Shown here: positions 8,487 to 18,133 of the stretch, one piece after another
Layout: every line of letters begins with the position of its first letter
Position numbering within the stretch: position 1 is the first letter of the stretch
NCBI GenBank assembly: GCA_016928395.1
Contig: JAFGKV010000036.1
Location: 51,034-115,033 of the forward strand
DNA: 64,000 nucleotides
Reading direction: 5' to 3'
Source: Candidatus Fermentibacterota bacterium
GTDB lineage: Bacteria > JAFGKV01
Position numbers and translations under genes: made by a program
The notes under the pieces: model-generated
Told to the model about the DNA's origin: nothing
The model's input: only the letters and a program-made list of their open reading frames with translations
Database searches by the model: none

Positions 8487-10991
8487 CTATGCGCTGACAA
8501 GGCTCAAGAGCCTGTCCTGAACGTAGACCACCCGTGCCGGGAGCGCACCGCCCATGTAGCGCGCCACCGTGGGGAGAAGCAGTGCCTGGGCCACCACCTC
8601 CTCCTGTGACGCGCCGGCGGGAACCTGCAGCTTGTCACGGATCTTGCCGTTGACCTGCACCATCACCAGCGTCATGGCCCTGACCAAGGCATCTTCGTCC
8701 CACTTTGGCCACGCCTGGCGGTGAACACTGCCGGACCTGCCCATGTACTCCCAAAGCTCCTCGGAGATGAATGGCGTCATGGGAGAGAGCAACCTGACCA
8801 AAGACTCGATGGCGAAACCCCACGTCGAGCCCAGGGCCGTTCGTCGTTCTCTCAGGGAGTAGAGATAGTTCAAGAACTCCATCAAGGCTGCCACCGCGGT
8901 ATTGAACTCGAAGTTGTCGATATCGAGGCTCACCTTCCTGATGGTCTTGTGAACATGGTAGGCCAAATCCCGTGCGTGTTCGTCGTAGGGTTCCGGCCCT
9001 GGCACGCCGTCATCTGCAGATTCCACCACTAAGGACCACACCCGTTTGAGAAACCGGTGCACACCCGCAATACCGCTCTCCTGCCATGCCACATCGGTTT
9101 CAAAAGGCCCGATGAAGAGCAGGAACAGACGCAGCGCATCCGCTCCGTAGCGCTGGGCCATCTGGTCCGGCGTGACCACGTTGCCCAGAGATTTGGACAT
9201 CTTCCGGCCGTCCTCCCCGAGCATCATTCCCTGATTCTTCAGCACCGTGAAAGGCTCATCAAAATCGACCAGTCCCGCATCGTACATGACTTTTGTCCAG
9301 AACCTGGCATACAACAGGTGCATGACGGCATGCTCGGCCCCGCCCACATACAGATCAACCGGGAGCCAGTAGGCCAGGGCCTCTGGGTCAACCGGGCCCT
9401 CGCTGTACCCGGGGGAGGCAAAGCGGAGGAAATACCACGATGAACAGGCGAAACCGTCCATGGTGTCGGTCTCGCGAGCCGCGGGACCCCCGCACGACGG
9501 ACACGGGGTGCGCACCCATTCCTCGCACCGGGCCAGAGGAGAACGCCCGCTCTCGTCGGGCTCGAAGTCTACGAGGTCAGGCAGGTGCACGGGAAGCTGC
9601 TCTTCGGGAACCGGGACAGCGCCGCAGGATGGGCAGTGGACGATCGGGATGGGCGCGCCCCAGTAGCGCTGGCGGCTTATGAGCCAGTCGTGAATCCGGT
9701 AGTCCGTGGTCAAGCACCCGAACCCCTCATGCTCGGCATAAACCCCCATGCGCTGCATGGCCTCATGGGATTCTAGGCCGCTGAAAGGGCCGCTGTTCAC
9801 CAGGACTCCCGGCTCCTCGCTGGCGTGATCCAGATCGCCGTGGACCACTCCGTCCGGCGAGATGACCTCTCGAATGGGGAGAGTGTAACGGCGAGCAAAG
9901 GCGAAATCACGACGATCATGGGCAGGCACCGCCATGATCGCACCGGTGCCATAGTCGGGAAGCACATAGTCGGCCACGAAGAGGGGAATCCCCTCCTGGT
10001 TAAAGGGGTTTATCGCGTAGGCACCGGTGAAGACGCCGGTCTTCTCCCTGTCATCCGCAGCCTTGCGCTCGGTGTCGGTCTTCTTGACTGCCTGGGCCAC
10101 ATAGCTGCGCACGGCAGCGTCTTGATCAGCGGTGGTGGCAATCTCCACGACCGGGTGCTCAGGAGCCACGACGCAGAAGGTCGCGCCGTAGATTGTGTCA
10201 ATCCTTGTGGTGAACACGGGCAGGTCGTGCTGCCTACCGTGCACATCGACAACCGTGAAGACGATCCGTGCGCCCTCCGACTTGCCGATCCAGTTCCGCT
10301 GCATGGCCTTGATGCCTTCAGGCCAGACCACGCGATCAAGCCCTTCCAGCAACCGGTCGGCGTAGCCCGTGATCTTGAAGTACCACTGCTTCAATTGCTT
10401 GCGCGTGAGCTCTGTCTCACAGCGCCAGCACTGACCCGACGATGCCTGCTCGTTGGACAGCACGATCCTACACCGGGGGCACCACCATTGCGGATGAACA
10501 TCTTGGTATGCCAGCCCGCGCTTGAACAGGAGCAGGAAAAACCACTGCGTCCAGCGGTAGTAGGCCGGATCACTGCTGAAGACCTCCCGGCTCCAGTCGT
10601 ATGAAAGCTCGAAAACGTCCATCTGGCGGCGGTAGTTGGCCGCGTTCCGTGCGGTGGTGACCGCAGGATGCTGGTGTACGCGTATGGCATATTCCTCAGC
10701 CGGCTGCCCAAAGGCATCCCACCCCATGGGATGCAACACATTGTAGCCCTCCAGGCGCCGTTTCCGGCAGACCACATCGGTGGGCACATAGTTCTTTCCG
10801 TGGCCAACCGACAGCCCCGATCCCGAAGGGTAGGGGAAGAAGTCCAGGCAGTACAGCTTCGGCCGGTCTGGCTCGCACGGGGTCGAGTAGAGTCCGGCTT
10901 CTCGCCACCGCGGGCGCCACTTGGCCTCCATGGCCGCGAAGTCATAACGCGGGGACACTACGCTAGGCCTCGTTTGATCTGCACAGTTCAT
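8487..10991 (-). CDS. leuS: Leucyl-tRNA synthetase
   Basis: 834 residues, normal for bacterial LeuRS, charging tRNA-Leu in the cytoplasm. The ATG at 10991 has a G-rich site just upstream (GGGGGGT) and lies 10 nt after the TPR gene; the open frame extending 71 codons further would overlap that gene. The class I HIGH motif appears as SVGH at residues 61-64 within FFPYPSGSGLSVGHGKNY. The editing CP1 domain has GAIMAVPAHDRRDFAF. The KMSKS loop is present in full at residues 597-601 (GRKMSKSLGNVV). The C-terminal anticodon domain ends VQVNGKIRDKLQVP followed by a short tail. A housekeeping gene, apparently intact. Confidence 0.97.
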   Translation of the reverse strand: MNCADQTRPSVVSPRYDFAAMEAKWRPRWREAGLYSTPCEPDRPKLYCLDFFPYPSGSGLSVGHGKNYVPTDVVCRKRRLEGYNVLHPMGWDAFGQPAEEYAIRVHQHPAVTTARNAANYRRQMDVFELSYDWSREVFSSDPAYYRWTQWFFLLLFKRGLAYQDVHPQWWCPRCRIVLSNEQASSGQCWRCETELTRKQLKQWYFKITGYADRLLEGLDRVVWPEGIKAMQRNWIGKSEGARIVFTVVDVHGRQHDLPVFTTRIDTIYGATFCVVAPEHPVVEIATTADQDAAVRSYVAQAVKKTDTERKAADDREKTGVFTGAYAINPFNQEGIPLFVADYVLPDYGTGAIMAVPAHDRRDFAFARRYTLPIREVISPDGVVHGDLDHASEEPGVLVNSGPFSGLESHEAMQRMGVYAEHEGFGCLTTDYRIHDWLISRQRYWGAPIPIVHCPSCGAVPVPEEQLPVHLPDLVDFEPDESGRSPLARCEEWVRTPCPSCGGPAARETDTMDGFACSSWYFLRFASPGYSEGPVDPEALAYWLPVDLYVGGAEHAVMHLLYARFWTKVMYDAGLVDFDEPFTVLKNQGMMLGEDGRKMSKSLGNVVTPDQMAQRYGADALRLFLLFIGPFETDVAWQESGIAGVHRFLKRVWSLVVESADDGVPGPEPYDEHARDLAYHVHKTIRKVSLDIDNFEFNTAVAALMEFLNYLYSLRERRTALGSTWGFAIESLVRLLSPMTPFISEELWEYMGRSGSVHRQAWPKWDEDALVRAMTLVMVQVNGKIRDKLQVPAGASQEEVVAQALLLPTVARYMGGALPARVVYVQDRLLSLVSA

Positions 10992-11001
10992 ACCCCCCAC
11001 G

Positions 11002-12768
11002 CTATTCACCAGCATAGATAACGGCGATCTTTGTCGCCTCAAGACGTTCAACCTCCGAGTCCATCTGCTTGGACTTTTTCTCGACATACTGGGCACGTTC
11101 GGTATCATTGCCGGCGCGGAAGAGCTGACGGGCCCTCTCGAAGTAGTCCTTCGCCTGCCGCACCATGACGATGGCTTCGTCGAACATCTTCTCGGCTTGG
11201 TCATACCTCAAAACGTAGTCGATGTTCTTGTCCTTCACATGGTCCCTGGCGGCCTGTTCCTTCCTTTCGGACTCGCGCTCCTTGATCTCTCCCGCGGCCA
11301 TGAGCACGATGGGTTCGGAGGGGCCTTTCCGGAGAGCGTCTCCGATCTGATTCCGCGCCTGGTCCAGCCTTCCTACATCCGCCAGGGCCAAGGCCAAAAA
11401 CGCCATGGCATTCACGTTGTCCGGGCTGCGCTTGACCACGTCGTGCAGCCGCTTGATGGCCTGTTCCTGCCTGCCTGCCCGGGCAAAGATGGGAACCTGG
11501 AGCTGAATGGGCTCGATGTTCTCAGGATCGAGCCGCTCCCATTCCTGGTAGATTTCCAATGCCCCCCTATCGTCACCGGTGTCTTCCAGAGCCTTGCCCA
11601 GGTACTTGTACACCGATGCGCCGGCCACGCCGGTCTCGTCTATCACCACGCCAATGCCCCGGCGAACAAGATCAACAATCTGCGGCCGGGTGAATCCCAT
11701 GGTATCCTGTCCTGCCCTGCCGAAATCACCAACCACAAGGTAGTCGGAGCCGGTGGCGACTATCCGGCGCCACGCAAAGGAATAGGTCGAATCCCTTTCG
11801 ACCACCGACACATAGATCTTGAACGCGTCACCGATCATGCCCAAGTCTTCATACAGCCTGGCCAACGACGCGACATACGCAATATCGTCAGTATAGGTCA
11901 TGGCCTGGTGAAGCAAGTCGGTGGCCTCATCCGAACGGCCGAGGGACCTCAGGCACTGCGCCCAGTTGAAGTAGACCGGCGTGTAGCTGCTGTCCGCGGC
12001 CAAGGCCTTGCTGAAAAACGGCAGGGCCTCTTCGCAGCGATCGCGCTTCTGCAACAGCACGGCCTTGTAGTAGAACGACTGGCCAAAGGACGGATCCATG
12101 GCGATGGCGGAGTCAACCAGTGCCTCGGCCTGCGTCAGGCTGTCGAGGCTGTAGTGGCAGGTCACCTCGCCAACCAACGCCGCGACATAGCTTGGATCTA
12201 TGGCCGAAGACTGCTGAAACCCCCGCAGTGCATTGACATAATCACCCGACTGGAGGTACTGCAGTGCCATCTGGTAATGCCGTTCCGCCTGGAATCTGGT
12301 GAAACCACGATACTCGTCCGCCACCTGCTGGGCGAACTGCGCCTTGGACTTCTTGCTGTCCTCGACATCCCCCTTCGTCGTCCCCGATTGGGCGGTGCCC
12401 ACCTGCAAGAAACGAACGGTAACCTTGTGGATCTTCCCCACCCGCACGGCATTGCCCATGACGAGGAAGTCCACCTCAATCTTCTTGCCCAGCTCCGCAG
12501 CGGCGGTATCCACGTCGGCATATGCGGGGTCGAAACCCATGCTCTTGGCCGATGCGGCCAGCTGCTTGTCAGTCAGCACCGCGGTGCTTGGGAGACGGCC
12601 CAGCGAAACTCTGATCTCCTGGGCCAGTTTCTTGGCAAATGACCCACTCTGCGGAGTCGAAACCTGCATCTCCATCACGGCGATGCGCGTGGGCTCGTCT
12701 GCCGATACGAACAAGGGAACAGCGACGAGAACACACAGAGTCAAGAGCCCACGGAAATGCCGATTCAT
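11002..12768 (-). CDS. Secreted TPR protein with CsgG/FlgT-like N-terminal domain
   Basis: 588 residues. The ATG at 12768 has an AGGAGG site 5 nt upstream. A Sec signal peptide (about residues 1-23) is followed by RIAVMEMQV and EIRVSLGRLP, with the FLVMGNAVRVG and VTVRFLQVGTAQ strands resembling the nucleotide-binding-like fold of CsgG, FlgT or TolB-N periplasmic proteins. From about residue 170 there are at least eight TPR helix pairs (for example HYQMALQYLQSGDYVNALRGFQQ and FYYKAVLLQKRDRCEEALPFF). The C-terminus is a charged helical segment, RDHVKDKNIDYVLRYDQAEKMF onward. It is probably a periplasmic scaffold. The next gene, leuS, starts 10 nt later. Confidence 0.8.
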   Translation of the reverse strand: MNRHFRGLLTLCVLVAVPLFVSADEPTRIAVMEMQVSTPQSGSFAKKLAQEIRVSLGRLPSTAVLTDKQLAASAKSMGFDPAYADVDTAAAELGKKIEVDFLVMGNAVRVGKIHKVTVRFLQVGTAQSGTTKGDVEDSKKSKAQFAQQVADEYRGFTRFQAERHYQMALQYLQSGDYVNALRGFQQSSAIDPSYVAALVGEVTCHYSLDSLTQAEALVDSAIAMDPSFGQSFYYKAVLLQKRDRCEEALPFFSKALAADSSYTPVYFNWAQCLRSLGRSDEATDLLHQAMTYTDDIAYVASLARLYEDLGMIGDAFKIYVSVVERDSTYSFAWRRIVATGSDYLVVGDFGRAGQDTMGFTRPQIVDLVRRGIGVVIDETGVAGASVYKYLGKALEDTGDDRGALEIYQEWERLDPENIEPIQLQVPIFARAGRQEQAIKRLHDVVKRSPDNVNAMAFLALALADVGRLDQARNQIGDALRKGPSEPIVLMAAGEIKERESERKEQAARDHVKDKNIDYVLRYDQAEKMFDEAIVMVRQAKDYFERARQLFRAGNDTERAQYVEKKSKQMDSEVERLEATKIAVIYAGE

Positions 12769-12986
12769 GATTCCTCCTTCTGAGGGAAAGACTCTTTGAA
12801 AACCGTTCACAACTCGCCCCGTGGGGAGCCGTAGATCCGTGCACTACATACACATCCAGGACCGCTGAACGGGCCCATCCTCAATGATGCACCCCGGTTT
12901 CCACCCGGTGTACACCGAGAGACGGCGCGCAACAGTGTTCCTTTGCAGCGGCCCTTCACGGATGTATCTCTCACGTCATACTACCC
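12769..12986. other. Intergenic, presumed promoter of the TPR-leuS operon
   Basis: Minus-strand transcription of the TPR gene must begin here or upstream. No convincing pair of -35/-10 hexamers and no terminator with a T-tract was found by eye after the dehydratase-like gene, so read-through is possible. Confidence 0.3.
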
Positions 12987-14252
12987 TCAAGTCTTACATG
13001 CCGCTGCAATGGGTCGAGGCAGACCCGCTCCTGAGTGTCCCACCGCGTACGACCGCGCCAGTTGAAGAAAAACGCCCACATCGCGGTCGAGGTTCGCCTG
13101 CGTGCCGTCAAAATAGAATGTGCGGATGGGAATCCCGTCACAATCGCGGCTGATCGACGGGTACACAGCCTCAGCAACGATGGCATTCATGCACGTGAAC
13201 GGGGAGATGTCAACTATGCCGGATGCTCCGCAGCGATGCAGGTAGACCGCTCTGGCAACACTCAGCGCCATCTCACCCAAGGCGGCCTCGCTGGGGAGAT
13301 ACGGAGAGCCCAATGCAAGCATCGAGGCCACGGCGGGTTCCGGACGATCTGCCAGGTCATCGCGAAACAAGGCCTCGATCGTGGATTCATCATGTTCCTG
13401 AATGCGATGCCGGAGCCCGGTCTTGACAAGACGAAGGGTCGGCCGGGTGCCAAAGCGTCGTAGTCGCCTCTTCTCCTCGAGATTGGTATAGTGGACCCAC
13501 TCGGTCAAGCCGGGAAGCCAGCATTCCGCGCCATGGCGCTCAAGGCATCGGATGATCTCCATGTTGCTGAACTCGTTGTTCCGGCAGAAGATCTCCCCGA
13601 CAATGCCGATGAGGACCCGAGGCGCGGGCCGAGTCCTCACGCCGCGCAACCGGTCCCTCGCTATCCGAAGCCCCTTCAGGAAAGACCGCATGTTCAGGGT
13701 GCGGCGGGGATCTGCCAACACGTCGCACAGCGCGTCGATGGCATACTCGAACGCCGTGTCGGCTTCTCCCGGAACCGCTTCATGGGGCCTGATCTTCAGG
13801 AGCATCGCAACCAGATAGTCCGCGGCCACAAAGCCCCTCCACGCCGACCGGAGCAACCGTGTCGAATCCGCGCCCAGACCGTCGTATGCATTCTCGCTGG
13901 TGGGCGACACTACTAAGGCATCGCCGTAGCCACGATTCGCGAGCGATGTTCGGATGAAATCCGCATACTGTCCGAACCTACAGGGGCCCGAAGATGTAGG
14001 CATGAAAAACGCCGCGGCATGGGCGGGATGCCCTTCGTCCACCAAGATGCGCAGGAAATCGCCCAAAGTGACGATCAGCGGATAGCACTCCTCCCCTGAG
14101 CAGCACGATCGGGCCAGGGAGAGCGTACGGTCATTTGATTCGGGAACCAGCCGTGCATCGATCCCACACCCCCGAAAGGCGGCTGCCGTGAGCATGGCAT
14201 GGGACGCAGGCATACGCGGGATGAAGACAGTCCTGCCGGCCAGTCCGCTCAT
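12987..14252 (-). CDS. 2-hydroxyacyl-CoA dehydratase (HGD-D)-like protein
   Basis: 421 residues beginning FIPRMPASHAMLTAAAFRGCG. It resembles the iron-sulfur D/alpha-type subunits of (R)-2-hydroxyacyl-CoA dehydratases (PF06050): conserved cysteines in SLARSCCSGEECYPLIVTLGDFL, in TSSGPCRFGQYADFIR and in VDISPFTCMNAIVAEA. The Rossmann-like segment PRVLIGIVGEIFCRNNEFSN lies mid-protein. The gene overlaps the stop of the double activase by 4 nt (ATGA), so the two are translationally coupled. In clostridial homologs this region is often the C-terminal half of a single ~1400-residue activase-related protein; here it is a separate polypeptide. A true substrate-binding partner subunit is not visible, so dehydratase activity is uncertain. 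Confidence 0.8.
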   Translation of the reverse strand: MSGLAGRTVFIPRMPASHAMLTAAAFRGCGIDARLVPESNDRTLSLARSCCSGEECYPLIVTLGDFLRILVDEGHPAHAAAFFMPTSSGPCRFGQYADFIRTSLANRGYGDALVVSPTSENAYDGLGADSTRLLRSAWRGFVAADYLVAMLLKIRPHEAVPGEADTAFEYAIDALCDVLADPRRTLNMRSFLKGLRIARDRLRGVRTRPAPRVLIGIVGEIFCRNNEFSNMEIIRCLERHGAECWLPGLTEWVHYTNLEEKRRLRRFGTRPTLRLVKTGLRHRIQEHDESTIEALFRDDLADRPEPAVASMLALGSPYLPSEAALGEMALSVARAVYLHRCGASGIVDISPFTCMNAIVAEAVYPSISRDCDGIPIRTFYFDGTQANLDRDVGVFLQLARSYAVGHSGAGLPRPIAAACKT

Positions 14253-17200
14253 GCCGCCTCACAGGATGCGTGAGCCTGATTCTCGCGCCGCAGCATTCCC
14301 TTTGACTCCAGGAATGCCTCACACCTGGTCATGATGCCTGCATCGTTGGCATGGCCGTCGAAATGCAGGGTGAGAAATGGTTTTCCGCCCGCCCGGTAGA
14401 GATAGTGCTTGATGAACGAGTCAGGTCCGCACTTGAAGTTGCTGACATGGATGAGGTTCAGGTTTTCCCCCGCCGTCACTCTCGCGGCCGCGACGATTCT
14501 CCGGCCGTAGTTCCAGTACATACGCGGCACGATACCCCGGATATCGACGGCGTCCACATCGAGAAAGTCCATGGGAATGACATCGATGCCATAGGTATCA
14601 CGCAGCTTCCGCGGCACATCGAGGCACACCATGCCATCATAGACATTGTACGGCCTTCCGACCAACACGATACCGGGCCTTCCCTCCCTCGCCAGAGCCT
14701 GCATGGCGTCCCGCCCCGCAGCGCGGAGCTTTGCTGCGAAATCGGCGTGATGCTGTCGCGCCTCCCCCAGAGCTCCCTCCACCATTCTTCGCGATACACC
14801 AAAGCGGGCCAGGCTGAGCGCGAGCTCGTGCATCACTGCGGCATTGCCGGATCGAAACCTCAGCGTGGGAGCTATGAGGCGTTGGGCAAGACGGTCGAGA
14901 CCAGGGGCACATCGAAGCACATACGGAAGTGTCTGTCCCCATACGCACACAAAGCTTTCGGTGTGAGCGTGGGAGGTGGCCCGATCGATGATGGCCGGCA
15001 TGAACACGTGGTCGACCCCTTGCTCCAGAAGCCAGGAAACGTGACCGTGGGCGACCTTGACGGGAAAGCATGGTTCAGCCACCGTAGCTTCGACACCTCT
15101 GTCGGCCAGAGTCTTATTGGTCCACGGGCTCGTCAGGGTGGACCAGCCGAGGTGCCCGAAGAATGCGTGCCAGAAGGGCAAGAGTTCGATGGCGTGCATA
15201 GTGCGTGGGATCCCCACCGTCGGCCCGTGGGAAGAGGAAATATCACCCGGAAGCAGATCATGGTACAGCCGGTAGAGATCCTCAGTCACCGGCTGGATCT
15301 CTGTTCGTTGACGCTTTCGGAACCGATCCGAGCACTGATCGCCCCAATAGCTGCGTTCTCCCTCCACCGTAAACTCTTGGATACTGCAGTAGTTCTGGCA
15401 ACCCTGGCAGGTGAACTCCCTGAGACCGTATTTCAGCCGCTTTAGCGCCGTACCTCGAAACGTGGTCTTTCGCGCCGTGGTCTGTGCCCACTCGCGAGCC
15501 AGCAAAGCTGCCCCAATGGCGCCGATGACGCCATTGTAGGGCGGAACGATGACGGTCGTATCCAGTACCTGGCTGAATGCCGCCGCAACGGCATCGTTGT
15601 ACGCCGTACCGCCCTGGAAGAAGATCACCCCGTCGATGGGGCGGCCTCGCACCACGCGATGCACGTAGTTCTGCACTACAGAATAGGCCAAGCCAGCGGC
15701 GATGTCCGGCACTGGCGCCCCCTGGCCAAGACACGCATAGACGTCGCGCTCCATGAATACCGTGCAACGCTCTCCCAATCGTACGGGACGATTCGAGGAC
15801 AAAGCCATACTCGCGAACTCGTCTACTATGGAGACATTCAGTTCGCCTGCCCGCTCCTCCAGAAACGATCCCGTTCCCGCCGCGCAGGCATCGTTCATGG
15901 TGAAGTCCACCACCACTCCGTCCTGCAGTCGGATGTACTTGGCATCCTGGCCGCCTATCTCCAGAATGGTGTCCACGTCGCTGTGGAGATACTTCTCCGC
16001 AACGAAACGGGCACCCCTGGTATGCGCGGTGATCTCATCCTTCACCGTGTCGGCACCGACCAGCGTACCGATGAGTTCCCTGCCGGATCCTGTGGTGCCG
16101 ACTCCATTGATGACCACTCGGTCCCCCAGTTCCTCCGCCATCTGCTGCAGGGCATCGCGAACGACCTCGATAGGCCTGGCCTTCGTACGCACATAAAGCT
16201 CCCATAACACATTTCCGTCGGCGTCGATTACTGCCAGATTAGTGCTCACACTGCCGACATCGATACCCAAGAAGGCAACCCTTCCCTCGATGCAGGGCTG
16301 CGTGAGAACATGCGAGACTCGATCTCTGAGGAGTACCACACGCTCCATCGTAAGCCTCGGCATGCCACCCCAAGGCGATGCGTCGATCCGCATTTCCCGT
16401 GGCAAACGATGGGTGGCCGCCTCACGCTCAATGACTGCCGCGCCCAAGGCTGCGCTGTGGGCATGATGGTCGGGAACCAGAAGCTCTTCCTCAACGCCGA
16501 ACGCACGCCGCAGGGCTCCCAGTACCGCAGAATTAGCTGCCAAACCACCGACAAACACGGCCGGTGCGACAATACGGCGGCTCTTCGCGACGGAAGCGCG
16601 GAAATTCCTGGCAACCGCATCGCACAGACCGGCCAGAACCTCCTCCGGCCTGAATCCCCTCTGCTGGGCGTGGATCATGTCGGACTTGGCGAAGACGGAG
16701 CAACGGCCAGCGATTTTGGGAATGCGTGTGACCCCGGCGACCATGTCCGCCACCTCCTCAACCGCGCAACCCAATCGCGTGGCTTGCTGGTCGATGAACG
16801 AACCGGTGCCGGCGGCGCAGTCGCCATTGGCGTCATAGTCTACCAAGGTGGGGCGACCCGACGGGTCGGGATCGAGCCTTAGGAACTTGGAGGTTTCTCC
16901 TCCCATCTCGAGCACGGTCCTGACACCTGGGAACACCACCCCCGCGCCGCGGGCCAATGCAAGGAATTCGTTTTCATGGGGCAAATCCCATTCTGAAGCG
17001 ATGGGTTGGGCTGCCGATCCCGTGAGGCGGATACCCGCTAGTGCCCTTCCAGCACTCTGCCGCAACGCGTCGAGGACAGCATTCGCCGCGTCCCGCGGCC
17101 GGCCCTGAGTTCTGGTGTACGGCCCGAACCAGGCGTATACGTCTCCAGCTCTCCGGGGACCAAGGAAATCACCCGGCAATGCCGCCTCGTCGGATGAGGA

Positions 17201-17263
17201 TACCACCACCGTCTTCAGGGACACCGAGCCAATGTCGATACCCACGTACAACTGCGAAGGCAC
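14249..17263 (-). CDS. Tandem BcrAD/BadFG-type CoA-dehydratase activase with DUF2229
   Basis: 1004 residues from a GTG at 17263, with GGAG a few bases upstream. Two ASKHA ATPase domains occur in tandem: the first begins YVGIDIGSVSLKTVVV, the second FLGIDVGSVSTNLAVI (residues ~331-345). Each keeps the two cysteines that bind the intersubunit [4Fe-4S] cluster in HgdC: Cys149 and Cys188 in domain 1, Cys460 and Cys500 in domain 2. After ~620 a cysteine-rich linker (FTCQGCQNYCSIQEF) leads into a DUF2229-like region with VGIPRTMHAIELLPFW and EPCFPVKVAHGH. Family members transfer an ATP-gated electron to a 2-hydroxyacyl-CoA dehydratase. It is an oxygen-sensitive protein, consistent with anaerobic life. 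It is coupled to the downstream HGD-D-like gene. Confidence 0.88.
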   Translation of the reverse strand: MPSQLYVGIDIGSVSLKTVVVSSSDEAALPGDFLGPRRAGDVYAWFGPYTRTQGRPRDAANAVLDALRQSAGRALAGIRLTGSAAQPIASEWDLPHENEFLALARGAGVVFPGVRTVLEMGGETSKFLRLDPDPSGRPTLVDYDANGDCAAGTGSFIDQQATRLGCAVEEVADMVAGVTRIPKIAGRCSVFAKSDMIHAQQRGFRPEEVLAGLCDAVARNFRASVAKSRRIVAPAVFVGGLAANSAVLGALRRAFGVEEELLVPDHHAHSAALGAAVIEREAATHRLPREMRIDASPWGGMPRLTMERVVLLRDRVSHVLTQPCIEGRVAFLGIDVGSVSTNLAVIDADGNVLWELYVRTKARPIEVVRDALQQMAEELGDRVVINGVGTTGSGRELIGTLVGADTVKDEITAHTRGARFVAEKYLHSDVDTILEIGGQDAKYIRLQDGVVVDFTMNDACAAGTGSFLEERAGELNVSIVDEFASMALSSNRPVRLGERCTVFMERDVYACLGQGAPVPDIAAGLAYSVVQNYVHRVVRGRPIDGVIFFQGGTAYNDAVAAAFSQVLDTTVIVPPYNGVIGAIGAALLAREWAQTTARKTTFRGTALKRLKYGLREFTCQGCQNYCSIQEFTVEGERSYWGDQCSDRFRKRQRTEIQPVTEDLYRLYHDLLPGDISSSHGPTVGIPRTMHAIELLPFWHAFFGHLGWSTLTSPWTNKTLADRGVEATVAEPCFPVKVAHGHVSWLLEQGVDHVFMPAIIDRATSHAHTESFVCVWGQTLPYVLRCAPGLDRLAQRLIAPTLRFRSGNAAVMHELALSLARFGVSRRMVEGALGEARQHHADFAAKLRAAGRDAMQALAREGRPGIVLVGRPYNVYDGMVCLDVPRKLRDTYGIDVIPMDFLDVDAVDIRGIVPRMYWNYGRRIVAAARVTAGENLNLIHVSNFKCGPDSFIKHYLYRAGGKPFLTLHFDGHANDAGIMTRCEAFLESKGMLRRENQAHASCEAA

Positions 17264-17506
17264 TGCGAACTCCGTCTAGTGCGAGAAAGGCCGGTTTGGC
17301 TGCGCGGGCAGGCATCCCTTTTCATGAGAGGCGAACAGGTACCTAATGCGGAAACCAATCGCGAGAACGCCGCTGATGGGCGAACCGGTACCGGCAGGCT
17401 CACGACCCTGCGTGGGTCCCAAGCGTTTTAACCAGCCAGCGAAACCCCCGGTCGTCAAGCCCATTTTCCTTCTAGTCGGCAAAGACCTGGCAGGTCATGT
17501 CGAGCT
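17264..17506. other. Intergenic between Mla operon and activase genes
   Basis: 243 nt without a gene. A TTGACG hexamer occurs on the minus strand near 17454-17459, but no well-spaced -10 was found, so the promoter of the activase gene is not assigned. No T-tract terminator was recognised. Confidence 0.3.
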
Positions 17507-18133
17507 TCAGCCAGAACCCGAATCTGGGCCCGGTGCGGGCGACGTCGCCTGGAGGATCGCTGCCATGGCTGCATCCGACCAGACCCGCGCCAAGGATGAC
17601 ATTGTGACCGCAAGCGCAGCGAACTCCTTGCCCTCCAAGGGCCGCTCCATGCGTAGATGCCGTTGAAGGCCGTCTGTCTTTGTCCCGGGCTTCACGATGC
17701 TCAGCGTCACATCGAGTACGGCGTACCACTCCTCTCCGATTTGGCGGGCGCCACACTCAGATAGATGCCCCTCAACCACTATCTCTCGACCCGTTCGACC
17801 TCGCCGGTAGGCGGCCTGGACCGCTTTGGAGACGACCAAGTCCCGCCAGAGGATGTCTGCACAGGCATCGGCCGGCCGGCTGGCCCAAAGGTTTCGGCCG
17901 GCCCGTACCACCGTACCATTGGCCGCCACCAAGATCATATCGTGGGTGTCATAGAGTGGTGATGCCCCGAAATCGTTGATCGCCACCGCCACTGGGTGTA
18001 ACGCAACCGCCGGCGCGGGCAAAGAAGGCTGCAAGAGGTAGACTGTTGGAGGCGGCGAGCCAGAACCTAGGTTAACCCTTACACACGCCATGGTGCACAG
18101 CGCAACGAGACACACACCGATCCTCATGGCCAC
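17507..18133 (-). CDS. ABC-type transport auxiliary lipoprotein (MCE-associated)
   Basis: 208 residues with a lipoprotein signal (IGVCLVALCTMAC, Cys17). The sequence then runs TVYLLQPSLPAPAV, VAVAINDFGASPLYDTHDMIL and CADILWRDLVVSKAVQAAY, matching the ABC_trans_aux (PF03886) layout of short beta strands and a helix seen in PqiC/LptE-like lipoproteins. Such proteins sit on the inner leaflet of the outer membrane and dock MCE tunnels. The start overlaps the end of the MCE gene by 10 nt, so it is the last gene of the four-gene Mla-type operon. Identification rests on fold pattern and context. Confidence 0.75.
   Translation of the reverse strand: MAMRIGVCLVALCTMACVRVNLGSGSPPPTVYLLQPSLPAPAVALHPVAVAINDFGASPLYDTHDMILVAANGTVVRAGRNLWASRPADACADILWRDLVVSKAVQAAYRRGRTGREIVVEGHLSECGARQIGEEWYAVLDVTLSIVKPGTKTDGLQRHLRMERPLEGKEFAALAVTMSSLARVWSDAAMAAILQATSPAPGPDSGSG

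Noticed and set aside
11197..12642. 481-residue plus-strand frame
   Set aside because: Antisense of the TPR gene; the minus-strand frame has a signal peptide, ribosome-binding site and TPR repeats.
17454..17459. TTGACG as a -35 box for the activase gene
   Set aside because: No matching -10 hexamer at 16-18 nt was found.
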